Origin: Gracilaria vermiculophylla
Lineage: Eukaryota > Rhodophyta > Florideophyceae > Gracilariales > Gracilariaceae
NCBI GenBank assembly: GCA_019155205.2
Contig: JAHNZQ020000016.1
Span: 589,527 to 653,526 of the forward strand
DNA: 64,000 nt
Direction of reading: 5' to 3'
The notes under the pieces are model-generated. The model was not told the DNA's origin, searched no databases, and saw only the letters and a list, made by a program, of their open reading frames with translations. The position numbers and the translations under genes are program-made. Positions 30,146 to 40,295 of the stretch are shown in pieces (position 1 is the first letter of the stretch; each line of letters begins with the position of its first letter).

Positions 30146-32794
30146 CTAGAACTTTTCCTCGCGGAACACGTAGCGCACGTTGAACGACCGGCTGAGCGAG
30201 TCCGGCACGTCGGGGCTGTGCCCCTGCGAGAACAGCAGCGACTGCATCCGCCCGGTATCCACCCCTTCCTGCGCCGTCGAGATGCTGCGGTACCTCGAGT
30301 CAAACATCGCCATCGTCGCCGCCTGCTTCACCTCTACCGCCATGCGCGGCGGTCCGCAGAAGAAGATCCCGGCCGTCGTCCCGTTCTTCATCTTGGACGT
30401 GAAGCTCTGCAAGATCTCGGCCCAGTTCGGCCGCCCGTAGTTGTCGCGGTATAGCAGCTCCCCCTGAAACGAGTCCCGGCTCGCCGGCGCCTGCTCCTCG
30501 CTGTCCGCGGGGTCCTGCTCGCGCGTGATGAATCTGTGCAGCCGCACAAACGACGACGTGCCCACAGACTTGGACAGCTCCTCGATCAGCCACCTGTCCT
30601 CGTCGCGCGTCTTCGTCGTCCAGATGAAGTCCACCGATTTCGTCGTCTGGTACGACTTGCGCACCGTGTCGGACAGCAGCGCTCGCCGCCCCACGATGCG
30701 GAAGTAGCGGAACAGGAACGTCAGCACCAGGATGGGCCACCCGACGTAGAATTCGAACGACGCAATGTGCCCAGTTGTCGTCCCCCTGCCCGCCAGCGCC
30801 ATGCCGTCGAATACCACTGGCGCGCACGCCAGCGGCAGCAGTACAAACCACTCCTCCACGATGGCCCGCTTCTCGGACACCAGCTCGGATAGCGACGCGA
30901 ACAGAAGCATGCCGAAGAACATCGCCGCGAGGAACAAATCCACCGCCGTGAAGTACGGGTTGCGGAATACATCCGTCCCTTGGTCGTTGAAATTGACCAT
31001 GGAGAACGCCACGGCCAGAAGATCGACCGACAGCCGAATCAGCAGCACCCACAGCATTACCGTGTTGAACATGGATGTGCTCGCCAGCGTGTACAAGAAC
31101 TGGCTCCTCGTCTGCGTCGGAATCACGGAGTAGTCCTCGTGGCCGCGCGCCTTGTTGATCATGTGCGGCGTTTTCTTAATGTCCGCCAGAAATGGGCGCG
31201 ACTGCTTGCGCGGACGTTTAATCCCGTCCAGGAAGAGCGTTCGACCAGCGTCCTGAATATTGGGCCCCCTCATCTGCCGTCCCCCGCTTGCAAAAGAGGA
31301 AGTGTTCGAGCTCCATTGTGAGTCGGACACGTCGATAACGTTGTCCCGCTGCGACCTCCGGAAAAAGTTCCTAGAGATTTCTTCGTTGATCTCCTTGGTG
31401 ACGCTGCGAGCGCGTGGGGTACCGAAACAATTCTAAAGCGTCAGTCTCAAGAAACGATACTGCAATCGTGCAAAGTCAAAACGGGCGACTGGCTCTTACC
31501 TGCAGAATGGCGTGGCGCCAACCCCGCCTGAAATGAGCAGGATCTTCTCATACTGACCAACATGTTGGGCAGGGGCTCCGTACGGCCCCCTGATTTTCAC
31601 TTCGAATGAATGTACTGGCTCCCGCGTTTTTGGATGAAGACCGGCCTTGCATAGTTCGTGGAGATCACCGGTCCAGTCACCCACATTCTTTATGAAGAAC
31701 AGGATGTTTTCCTCGTGGGGGGCAGACGCCATCGTGAAAGCTTTGCACGTGAAACAACACAAGAACGCCATCAGAGAAATGTGTCAGATCAATTCGTAGT
31801 ACACAGGATGAGCAGCCCCTCTGCTAAGCGCCGAAGGAGCACCACCAAGATGCCTTCAAATAAAACTTACGATGCCACTGAGAACGACTTATTAGCGGTA
31901 CGCAGAGCTCGGCATATTGGCCCGCTCGATAACCGAACGGCTTTGGGAAAGACAAACGCGCTGTGTTTCAAAGAATTAATGTTAGCATTCATCAAGTCAA
32001 GCGTAGAAATGTAGTTTGGTAGGTTGTTACTCACTGATTTGCCCTCCTTGATGATTATGACGGCACTCCGCTCCGACTCGGACGAACAGAGATGCATTGT
32101 TCTGAAAGGCGATAGATATGAATTTGTCTGCGCAGTAGATAACGGTGGGCGCTAGCACCCATCTGTACGTGTAAATAACGCCCTCGTAAAAACCATGCAG
32201 CATAAGCAGTGGAAGAAATAGTGCTGCGCCGACAAGATGAACATGGATGAATCTCTCAAAGTTTGCTTTCCTGGCCGGAACGACTGCGGTCGCAAGTATG
32301 GTCAAGAGAATGACCATCAGAGTGCACCCAGTTGCAAAACAGAAAGTCCATTTTCCAAATCCCGCAGTCCAAAACCTTCTGGTCAAGCCCGCCACTGAAT
32401 GGAAAACTCCGTGCAGTACAGCTAAAACGAATGAGAAGATTGCCACAAATGTGTGCATCTCGGGCATGGCATGGTCCAGTGGTAACAACGTGCCGACGGG
32501 AGTGGAACGGAGCATTGTGAGGGTTTTTCGGGCGGCAAGCAGAATGACGATAGCAATGTTGAGGTTCAGAATGAAGCCTGTTCCTCTGGCAATTGAAACG
32601 GTCCATGCCACTAGAGCATCATCTTTCCAATTCTTAAATTCCTTGACCGCTGCAAAAAAGAAAAGCACAATATTACCCAGGCAATAGCTGAGCAGAAAGG
32701 AGTACATTGGGCTGTAACATTGCAGCCTTGCGTCAATCGACGCAAGAAGCCTTAGAGTTTGTTCACGTTTTTTTTGGGGATTCTCTGGATCCAT
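30146..32794 (-). CDS. NADPH oxidase (Rboh/NOX family), four exons
   Basis: Exons on the minus strand: 32794-32035, 31960-31871, 31740-31500 and 31403-30146. They join in frame through GT-AG introns of 74, 130 and 96 bp to give 782 residues. The enzyme moves electrons from NADPH through FAD and two hemes to oxygen, making superoxide. Exon 1 encodes the ferric-reductase helices, with heme-ligand pairs His114/His128 and His186/His200 at the normal spacing. Exons 2-3 give the FAD site (YRAGQYAELCVP, WHPFTMASAP) and the start of the NADPH site (ISGGVGATPF). Exon 4 carries the CGPP block (FFCGPPRMAVEV) and ends REEKF. Oddly, four hydrophobic helices lie inside the NADPH domain, between GGVGATPF and VDFIWTTKTRDE. 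There is no EF-hand N-terminus, unlike plant Rboh. From memory, red algal NOX proteins share such extra helices. Splice sites were inferred by eye, but each join restores a family motif. Confidence 0.93.
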
Positions 32795-35047
32795 GTTGAA
32801 AAATTAGAGGGCCAAGGCCTTTGAGAGCGGAAAGGTCTGTACTGTGGACACTGGAGTGCGGTAGTAATAGAGTAAATATCGTCTGGAGCATGAGCTCCGA
32901 CCTACGCGCTGCTGATGGTAAATGTTCCTAAACCTTCGATGACGTTTACAGCAAAAGCTTTTTGTTTCGATGCTTCTATTCTTCAAAGTGTTCAATTCAA
33001 TTTCGACAAATACGCCAATACAAGAATCTAGCATAGAATTAAAAAAAGTCACGCCCGCTTACGGAACGGTTGGATTTGACGGCTAAGAGCAGTGTGAGCT
33101 ACCGAAAGATGTATGGCTGTAGAAATTGATCTGAAGGTTCGTCTGTGGGTGTAAGAAGTGAATAAAGAGACATCTGAAGAAGGCCACGCAATAGAAAAAT
33201 ACCGTCAAATATTTGTAGGTATATTTAAAAAACCATGAGCATATCAGAGTGACAAGGCTACGGCCAAAGGAGACACAGCATGTTGAAACTTCAGTAACGC
33301 GAAAGAAAAGTGAAAACTTGGTTTCAGTTCTCCAATGATAGAGGTCTAAAACGTACATATATGATAAAACTTGTCATACATGTGCGTTGTATTGTGAATT
33401 AACTGAACATAGAAGGTCCAAATGTCTCGCCCGCGCCTTCAAAATAGGCCACGCTCTTGAGTTACTTGCATTTACGGAGGTTGACGGAGCTCTGAGATTT
33501 AAACAATTGATACCATGGAAACGGGAAGGGAAAAGGAAAGCTTCATAGTCAGAGTCTAAAGATGTATTTATTGCTAGAATCCATGGATTGGTGTCTTCTT
33601 TCTTTTTCGTTCCATGACACGGGGGTTTCTGATGGATTTTTTCTGCTTTTATGTTTTATTCTCACAATTTAACAAAAACGGTGGGAATCGACTTTCTGAA
33701 TTTTTAAAGAAGACAAGTCTGCAAAAAGAAAACAGAGCTTTTTTCTTCTTTATTGAAGAATACAGAGCTTTTGTAGCCCAATGTTTACTTGTTATGTCTC
33801 ACAATCATGCAGGAATCCGAAAGACATATTAGATTGAAAGAAGAATGTCTGTCAGTGCTGTCATGTCTGTCCATCATAAAAAAGAATGAGGGTAGTTTCA
33901 GGAAGCTAATTTTCGTCAAGTAGGTTGGGAGTCACTGGCATCGAAGATTTGTAATCATTCCTCGAAAAGAGAAAGCTATCTTCTGAGGAATCTTCGGAGC
34001 AATATAGGAAAAGCGCGCAATCGCTCTTTATTGAGAATACCCAGGGAACTACTGTTGAGCGACTGGGGCTCGTTCCTCTCTTCTTTTTGAGGTGGAGACT
34101 AAGCTCTAATTCTTATCACATTATAGAAATATTTTATGAATACATATCTTTCGTCAATGACACCAGGGATAATTGATCTAGAGAGAATGTATCGTTCCTA
34201 TCGAATTCTATTCTATCATACGTAAGAGCTGGTGATCGCACAAGGTACTCATACTGGACGATCGGGCTTGGCTCCGTTTCTTTTGCAAAGTAAAAAGCGC
34301 ACAAATTTTTATCTATTGCAGCGCATGGGCTGACGAGATTTTGAGCAGCAATCTCCGTGTAACAGCTTGTTTGAGAATTGAGAAACTTTTGCTAAGCTGT
34401 GTATGTGAACGAAAAAGCCAAAATATTCCACTGTTAGGATTGCCTTCACAAAACTACACTTAGACTACAGAAACGCGAAAAGGAAAATATCTGGGCGGCT
34501 GCGAATACTTTGAGAATACGTTGAGAGCGCTTGAGGTTGAATGGACAACAAAATGTGAAATGTTGACAGTTACATTCTTCTCACGAGGCTGTTCATGCTG
34601 TGTCCATGATGTAGAAAAAGCATATCTTTCAAAATGTAGCAGTTATCTGAAGGCTTGGTGACAAAATTCCCGTCCAGGCATTCGAACTATGGCTTGGTGA
34701 GCGCCAATGTCCCTCATCAGAAAAAGCGACGTTTGATGAAGTAAATTCAATTGAATTGGCTCTGCGTAAACTTGAGCAGAAGCTTAGCATAATGATGAAG
34801 TTGTCTCGGTTCAAGCGCAGGGGAAGCAGTTGAACACAGTTGACAAAACAGAAACACGGACCTTCAGGAAAGAGATGAGAACCAATGGTAAGCTCGCACA
34901 GTACACATGTTGCCGAGGTACAAGGGGACATACACGTGGCTCAATGACCCCTTCGTCTCGCCAATTCTGCAATCGAGATCGCCACCACCGTACGACACCG
35001 CACGACATCTTGAAGCACACACATTCGACCGTCCAGCTGTGTGTGAC
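32795..35047. other. 2.2-kb AT-rich intergenic region, no supported gene
   Basis: Scattered frames under 92 codons on both strands, none recognisable. It contains the 5' region of the NADPH oxidase on the left. An unseen intron-rich small gene cannot be excluded. Confidence 0.45.
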
Positions 35048-35923
35048 ATGGTCATATCTTCCTCAATGAAGCCTTTAACATTCATTTCATTTTCTCCATT
35101 CACACCGAGGTTCCAGCGCAAATTGAGTCTCAATGTTGCTCCTCAACATTCATCCGTCACAAAGATGGTCACGCCCAAGCACATTCGGCGTTCAAACGAA
35201 ATCAAACGTCTTGAACGTCAGCTTGAAGAACTCCGCGCATTGCGAGAAAAGCTAGCCAGTGAGAAAGCAGCCGCTGCTTCTGAGTCAAAGCCGCAACCAC
35301 AAGCGAGCGAGTTGGAAACAGCACCGCCCGCTCCACAGTCCCAATCTGCTCCTCAAACAACTCCCAGCACTTTAAACTTTGGGAAGCACAACGAGAAAAG
35401 CCGTTTCCTCAGCATTTCAAACCTTGAATCTGAGGAGTATCCCACCCGCATCCTTACCGTTGCGGGTATTGTACCGGGACTTACGACTGCTCAGTTCAAA
35501 AGCACGCCGGCCGTGCTAGTGAATAAGAGACCAGACAAGGGAAACGTAGTGATTGCTAAACTGCCAGAAGATTATCATGGTGAAATGATGTCGCTACCTG
35601 GTTCAGAAGTGCTGTACAAATGTGGTGATCCCGTAATAATTTTGGCAGATCAGAATGAGGTATCGGCTACATCGCTACCAATGGCGGATGGCGACTTTGT
35701 CGCATTGATAGTCGACAGAGATATGACGTCAATATCTTTCAAGAACAGCAAGTTTTACGTATGGGATGTGCAAGGGAGAATCCGAATAGGGTGGGCTCCA
35801 GAAGAACCACATCCTAGTCAAGCCAAATGTGTCGGCCAAGTGGTTTTTGGGGTCATGGAGATTAAACCGGATTTGCGTCCGAAGAAGTCATGCTGGGAAG
35901 AAGAGAATGAGACTTATGTCTGA
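35048..35923 (+). CDS. unrecognised protein, probably plastid-targeted, with coiled coil
   Basis: I do not recognise the family. The frame is open from an ATG at 34907. I prefer the ATG at 35048 because it gives a Ser/Thr/Phe-rich basic leader (MVISSSMKPLTFISFSPFTP) typical of red algal plastid transit peptides. Residues about 45-75 are a heptad-like coiled coil (NEIKRLERQLEELRALREKL), followed by a Gln/Pro/Ala linker. The C-terminal ~180 residues form a beta-rich domain of alternating hydrophobics (for example TRILTVAGIVPG and VALIVDRDMTSISF) that ends in an acidic tail. No membrane helix or catalytic motif is seen. It is a single exon. Confidence 0.7.
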   Translation: MVISSSMKPLTFISFSPFTPRFQRKLSLNVAPQHSSVTKMVTPKHIRRSNEIKRLERQLEELRALREKLASEKAAAASESKPQPQASELETAPPAPQSQSAPQTTPSTLNFGKHNEKSRFLSISNLESEEYPTRILTVAGIVPGLTTAQFKSTPAVLVNKRPDKGNVVIAKLPEDYHGEMMSLPGSEVLYKCGDPVIILADQNEVSATSLPMADGDFVALIVDRDMTSISFKNSKFYVWDVQGRIRIGWAPEEPHPSQAKCVGQVVFGVMEIKPDLRPKKSCWEEENETYV

Positions 35924-36078
35924 GCTTCTATGGAAATCAATATTCGACGTACATTGTAGACTCCACTTCACCATTCTATAAGATGTCCTCGTTCATATCA
36001 ACCAAAACCACGGTTTTTACGGTGTTGAGGAAACGAGAACAAATATGTGATGTCTGCTTTGTACATAGAATTTGTAAA

Positions 36079-36435
36079 TCACGAGGTGGTAACTACCGCG
36101 TCGACACGACAAGTTCCATCCTCTTCGTTTGATTCTACCACAGCCCAGCGAACTGGCTCCCCTTCACCCTTCAAAACCTCTTCGATGTGCTGACGTAGTT
36201 GAAGGCAAGTTCGACCATCAACACACAGGTTCTTCGAGACAAATTTGAGTTCCATGTTTCTCCAGCTCTGTTTTCGCTGCTGTCCGGCCGTGTCGTCCAT
36301 CACCGCCTTCACGACTTTCAGGCTGCTGCACTTGTTTTGCGGCGTTTGAAACACAAGGTCTCGCCGTTGTACGAAAGCGGTGGTCGGTCGAAAAGATGAA
36401 ACGTTTCCGAACGCGTAATAGGTAGCAAAGGCCAT
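36079..36435 (-). CDS. small unrecognised protein, probably plastid-targeted (118 aa)
   Basis: The ATG is at 36433-36435; upstream codons are open but start only with TTG. The first ~35 residues (MAFATYYAFGNVSSFRPTTA…) look like an organelle transit peptide with aromatic residues and few acids. The mature part has a basic/polar segment and ends LQLRQHIEEVL, then RWAVVESNEEDGTCRVDAVV, a compact alpha/beta-like unit. No known family comes to mind. Confidence 0.6.
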   Translation of the reverse strand: MAFATYYAFGNVSSFRPTTAFVQRRDLVFQTPQNKCSSLKVVKAVMDDTAGQQRKQSWRNMELKFVSKNLCVDGRTCLQLRQHIEEVLKGEGEPVRWAVVESNEEDGTCRVDAVVTTS

Positions 36436-36887
36436 AACAGCAGCACCAGATTTTTCAGCAGTGAGCAAGATGTTCTTCGGTGTCGAATGGAAGGGGAAGG
36501 ACAAACTGATACCACCTAGCTAGGTGTATCGGGTAATCGAAAATGCATCCTAGAGAAAAATGGCATAGGCAATCTATCACGTGGCTTACTTGCACATGGC
36601 TTCATGGGCTGCCCCAGGAGATTTCATAATTTGAGGATTGAGGAATTATCTCAATAATTTCAAAAACCTCAACACACCAGAACCATCATGCTGAGGTAAG
36701 TAGTTCTGGTAATGGAACAAAATTGCGAATATTTCACGCCTATAGAAAAGGGCCTGGACATGAAACAAATGGGCGAGGAACGACAATGAACGAGCAATGT
36801 CCCTCGTATGTACGAATGTTGTTATTAATGATCTAGTAAACTGCACGGGGACAATATCCAAAAACACCATAGCCTCCCATAGTTGAG
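36436..36887. other. intergenic region, no gene seen
   Basis: 452 bp between two minus-strand genes. It holds the 3' end region of the E2 gene and the promoter side of the small gene at 36079-36435. A 111-codon frame ending at 36646 overlaps the end of E2 and is a shadow. Confidence 0.5.
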
Positions 36888-38396
36888 CTACATTATAATG
36901 TTCACGGGGTCTTCCAAACACGACCTGAAGAACGCCAGCCACTGAGCTCCGACGGCTCCATCTACAACACGGTGATCGCAACTCAACGTTACATTCATCA
37001 CAGTCGCAGTTCCAAAACCGCTTGGAGATGAGTCATCCGGGACAACCTTCTTCTCTGAATTCCCAACGGCCAAAATGGCAGCTTGGGGAGGGTTCACAAT
37101 TGCTGAGAAGCTATTGACTCCGAACATGCCAAGATTGCTGATAGTAAACGTGCCACCCATAAACTCCTCGGGGGCAAGTGCGTTTTCTCTCGCTTTTGCC
37201 GCCAGCTGCTTTACATCATTGGAGATTTCTTTCAGTCCTTTCCGATCAGCATCCTTGACGATTGGCGTTATCAATCCCCGTTCTGTCTGCACAGCAATAG
37301 ATATATCCGCCGCGTGGAACGTTCTGATTTTATCTCCCATCCATTGCGAGTTTACCTCTGGTACCTTACGGAGGGCAGCTGCGGCTGCTTTCACGACAAA
37401 GTCATTCACACTTATCTTATATTCACCATCCTTTGCTTTAGCATTAATAGCGGATCGCAGCTCCAGCATTTTATCAACCTCACATTCAACAGTTAGATAA
37501 TAATGGGGAATGGTTTGCTTCGACTGAAGCAGTCGTTCTGCCGTCACGCGCTTGTATTTCGAAACTTCAACGTCGGTGTACATTGGCATTCCAGGTAATT
37601 GATTGACACTCGGCTCAGCCGGTTGCGAGACGCCATGGACCAGTGCATCCTGCACATCCGCCGCGAGAACACGGCCGCCTGGCCCAGTTCCCGCAACAGA
37701 CTTGAGAGATAAACCAGCATTCGCAGCAGTGACGCGAGCTAAAGGAGAGGCAAGCACACGTTCGCCGGTGGGTTGTGTTGTGGTTGCAGGCGCTGCAGCA
37801 GGTGCCTGAGATTGCGCTGCAGAAAGGGCCGGGGTCGTAGCCTGTGCTTCCGCTTCTGGTTCTGGTGGCGAAGCTTGAGATTCGCTTTCTGGTGCTGCAT
37901 CATCAGGAACGTAGTCTTTAAAGGCATCGATGTCCTCTTGTTCTTCAACGACAATTGCCATCGGAGTTCCAATAGGAACATCTGCAGCTCCATCTTCAAA
38001 AAAAACCTAGGCGAGTCAGGTAATATGAGATCCAAAGAGTTAGCGTGTCGATATAAAAGTCATTCACATGGCGATCCCGTGTTCAGCCCATTAAAGCGCT
38101 TTCAAAGATCAGTATCTCTGCCTTACCTTCGCGAGGTATCCGTCATCATTATACTCATATGATCGGGTTGCTTTATCAGTTTCAATCTCTGCAATTACTT
38201 CCCCGCCTTCGATTTCATCCCCGACATTCTTCTTCCATTCTTGGATGGTCCCCACTTCCATTGTAGGAGATAGTGCGGGCATTCGAATGAGTTTGTGATC
38301 TGGTAAAGAGGAGAGTGCTCGCACGATCATCCATCCATTTGGATAGATCCTTGTGCTCCTTTGAATCGCTCCCCGTAATGCAGGTAATAGGATCAT
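36888..38396 (-). CDS. dihydrolipoyl acetyltransferase, E2 of mitochondrial pyruvate dehydrogenase complex
   Basis: Exons 38396-38127 and 38006-36888 join in frame across a 120-bp GT-AG intron to give 462 residues. E2 forms the core of the pyruvate dehydrogenase complex and transfers acetyl from lipoyl to CoA. Visible in order are a basic mitochondrial leader (about 1-30) and one lipoyl domain (HKLIRMPALSPTMEVGTI, with the lipoylated Lys in ETDKAT). An Ala/Pro/Gln linker follows, then a peripheral-subunit-binding domain (ASPLARVTAANAGLSL, GTGPGGRVLAADV). The catalytic domain ends with CDHRVVDGAVGAQWL, containing the His and Asp of the DHRxxDG active site. The YLAK|VFFEDGAADVPIGTP splice junction restores a conserved segment. 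The presequence-like start and family signature favour the mitochondrial over the plastid form, though targeting is inferred. Confidence 0.95.
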
Positions 38397-39270
38397 GCTG
38401 AAGGCGAGATAGCGAATTTCCTTCTTCGAGTGCGCAAATGGTACTCTTCACTGCAATATGAGTTTCGTTGTCCTGAGGCCTTGGGGGGTCAGAAGTTCAG
38501 AAACTGCTTGGCAGATGGGGGTATTGGCAAAACAGATCGACCAGAAGTCTTCGGACGAGGACATCTGCGCACGCTGGACGACCCCTTGCACGAAGGGCTA
38601 TCTTTGAAACCAACGGTACTGTTACGCACATCACATCAAACACGTGTGCACTCCTGTCATAACCCACTTGTTCTACCCAACTTGACCTCGCAGGAGCTAC
38701 GTTAGCAGCATGTGCAGCAATGACATTTTTCAAACCCTACGATGGGGCGCCTTTGCACAAGACTACTTTCGAGCGTCATGTCTCACCCAAACATTAGAGT
38801 TTGTTTGTCGGACAATAACCTTTTCAATTGATTCTCAGCGTCTGCCTAGTGCTTCAAGATCAGTACTAATGCAAGCAACTGTAAGACAGAAATTCTCTAT
38901 ATAACTAGTATGAGAGACATCAGTCGATGAATGAAGTTTTAGCCGCTGATGAGTATTCAGAATCGCTGCGCCATAAATATAGTTTTCCCTTTCAAACGGA
39001 GGTTAGCTAGAAGGAAAAACGAGGCGCTTTCAGCTGCTCACAACATGTCGGCCTTAGCATCATTATTCACTTCTAATGCTATAAGAGTCCAGACCAAAAA
39101 GCAAGTGATGTTGTGTCGAATGTTGATCAACCCATCGCATTGATAGTTAGTTCTTATGTCGTGATTCAGCACATATGTTTTTATACGCACTACACACTAC
39201 AAGATTCGCTCATGTGAAGGGCATACGCTTCGTAAGCCTTACTGATCGAGAAGATCATATTCTGTAGTCT
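38397..39270. other. intergenic region, no gene seen
   Basis: 874 bp between two minus-strand genes (E2 start and NDUFB7 end). Frames up to 91 codons on either strand show no recognisable product. Confidence 0.45.
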
Positions 39271-39827
39271 TTATCCTTGTAATGCTTGGGCTTCCGCGTC
39301 ATCTCGAGCCTTCTGTGCCGCTTTTCGTTCCTCCCTCATGATGGCTTTCATTTCATTCACTCTTCGCATGTACCTGGGGCGATTGGTGATAAAGAACTTT
39401 CAAGTTAGGTACAAGATATGGAGAGTTCTTGTGCTTATAAATAGGATGGACATCCATGCAACTCACTGATCATACTGGCATTTTTCATATGCGTGACGTT
39501 CATCCTCACAACGAAATGGAAGGTAAAAGTTCTTGCGGCGACATTTGTTAAGCGGGATCAGCTTGTGCGCACAGAAGTCCCTGTAGTCGATCGGGATCCC
39601 TACAATCAATGGTCAGTTTCCTCACACCTACCTGAATTCGTTTTTAATCTCAAGACAGTGACGATAAAGATTACACTTACGATTTTTTGACATTTCTTCA
39701 TCTGTACATTTCATCTTGGGTTCAGCAACTTTGATGAGGAACCTGGTTAGACCTGGATTCTTCCCCTCAAGGATCAGTATCGCTCGGCTCGTGGGTGTTG
39801 CTGCTTACCTTCATAGTCTCCCCCCAT
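39271..39827 (-). CDS. NDUFB7: NADH:ubiquinone oxidoreductase subunit B18 / NDUFB7, four small exons
   Basis: Exons on the minus strand: 39827-39809 (19 nt), 39728-39681, 39599-39467 and 39373-39271. GT-AG introns are 80, 81 and 93 bp. They join in frame to exactly 100 residues, the usual length of plant-type B18 subunits. The core IPIDYRDFCAHKLIPLNKCR and NFYLPFRCEDERHAYEKC shows the twin CX9C motif of intermembrane-space CHCH proteins, which fold through disulfides and sit on the membrane arm of complex I. The C-terminus YMRRVNEMKAIM… is a helical tail. No long ORF reveals this gene because the largest exon is 133 nt; it was found by reading splice sites. The 19-nt first coding exon is the least certain part. 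It faces APC2 across a 468-bp divergent spacer. Confidence 0.92.
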
Positions 39828-40295
39828 TTTGAATAAACAGTCAAGATTAAGTTTCTCTGCACGAAATTTTAGAAGCAGGCGGGCTCAGCGAAGAGGCAGA
39901 GTTGTCCAGGATGAAAATGAGGTACTTTCTGGGGCTGACAATCCTCAAAGCTGCCAAGACGTTCGCGTAACAGCAGAGCGAGCAGTGGAAAAAAAAATCA
40001 GCTTTTTATTAAACAAAACCACTATTTAAAATTCAAAACCTGGGAATCCCCAGGATTGACTACTGTCAAAAGGTCGCAATACCCAAATTCTGGACGCGTC
40101 CTATGTGATCTGATCGCTTAATTCTCTCTATCTCTAGCCACAGGTCGTAGTAGAATTCCAAAGAGTTCAGATTTATCTCTCCTAGAAGGTAGCTCTTGAA
40201 AACTGCGTATCAGAAATCAGGAATGCTGTTAGGCAGCAGTTTTCACGATTGCTTATAGAATCGTGTTTGTTTGCGAGTTTAATATTGAGGGAAAT
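39828..40295. promoter_or_regulatory. shared divergent upstream region of NDUFB7 and APC2
   Basis: 468 bp separate the two start codons on opposite strands, so both promoters must lie here or overlap the genes. No TATA box or known motif was identified with confidence. Confidence 0.4.

Noticed and set aside
31867..32097. Alternative frame continuing NADPH oxidase as SERSAVIIIKEGKS
   Set aside because: The frame used by the membrane exon joins exactly to the next exon through GTGAGT…CACAG and restores the GQY flavin motif; the alternative does not.
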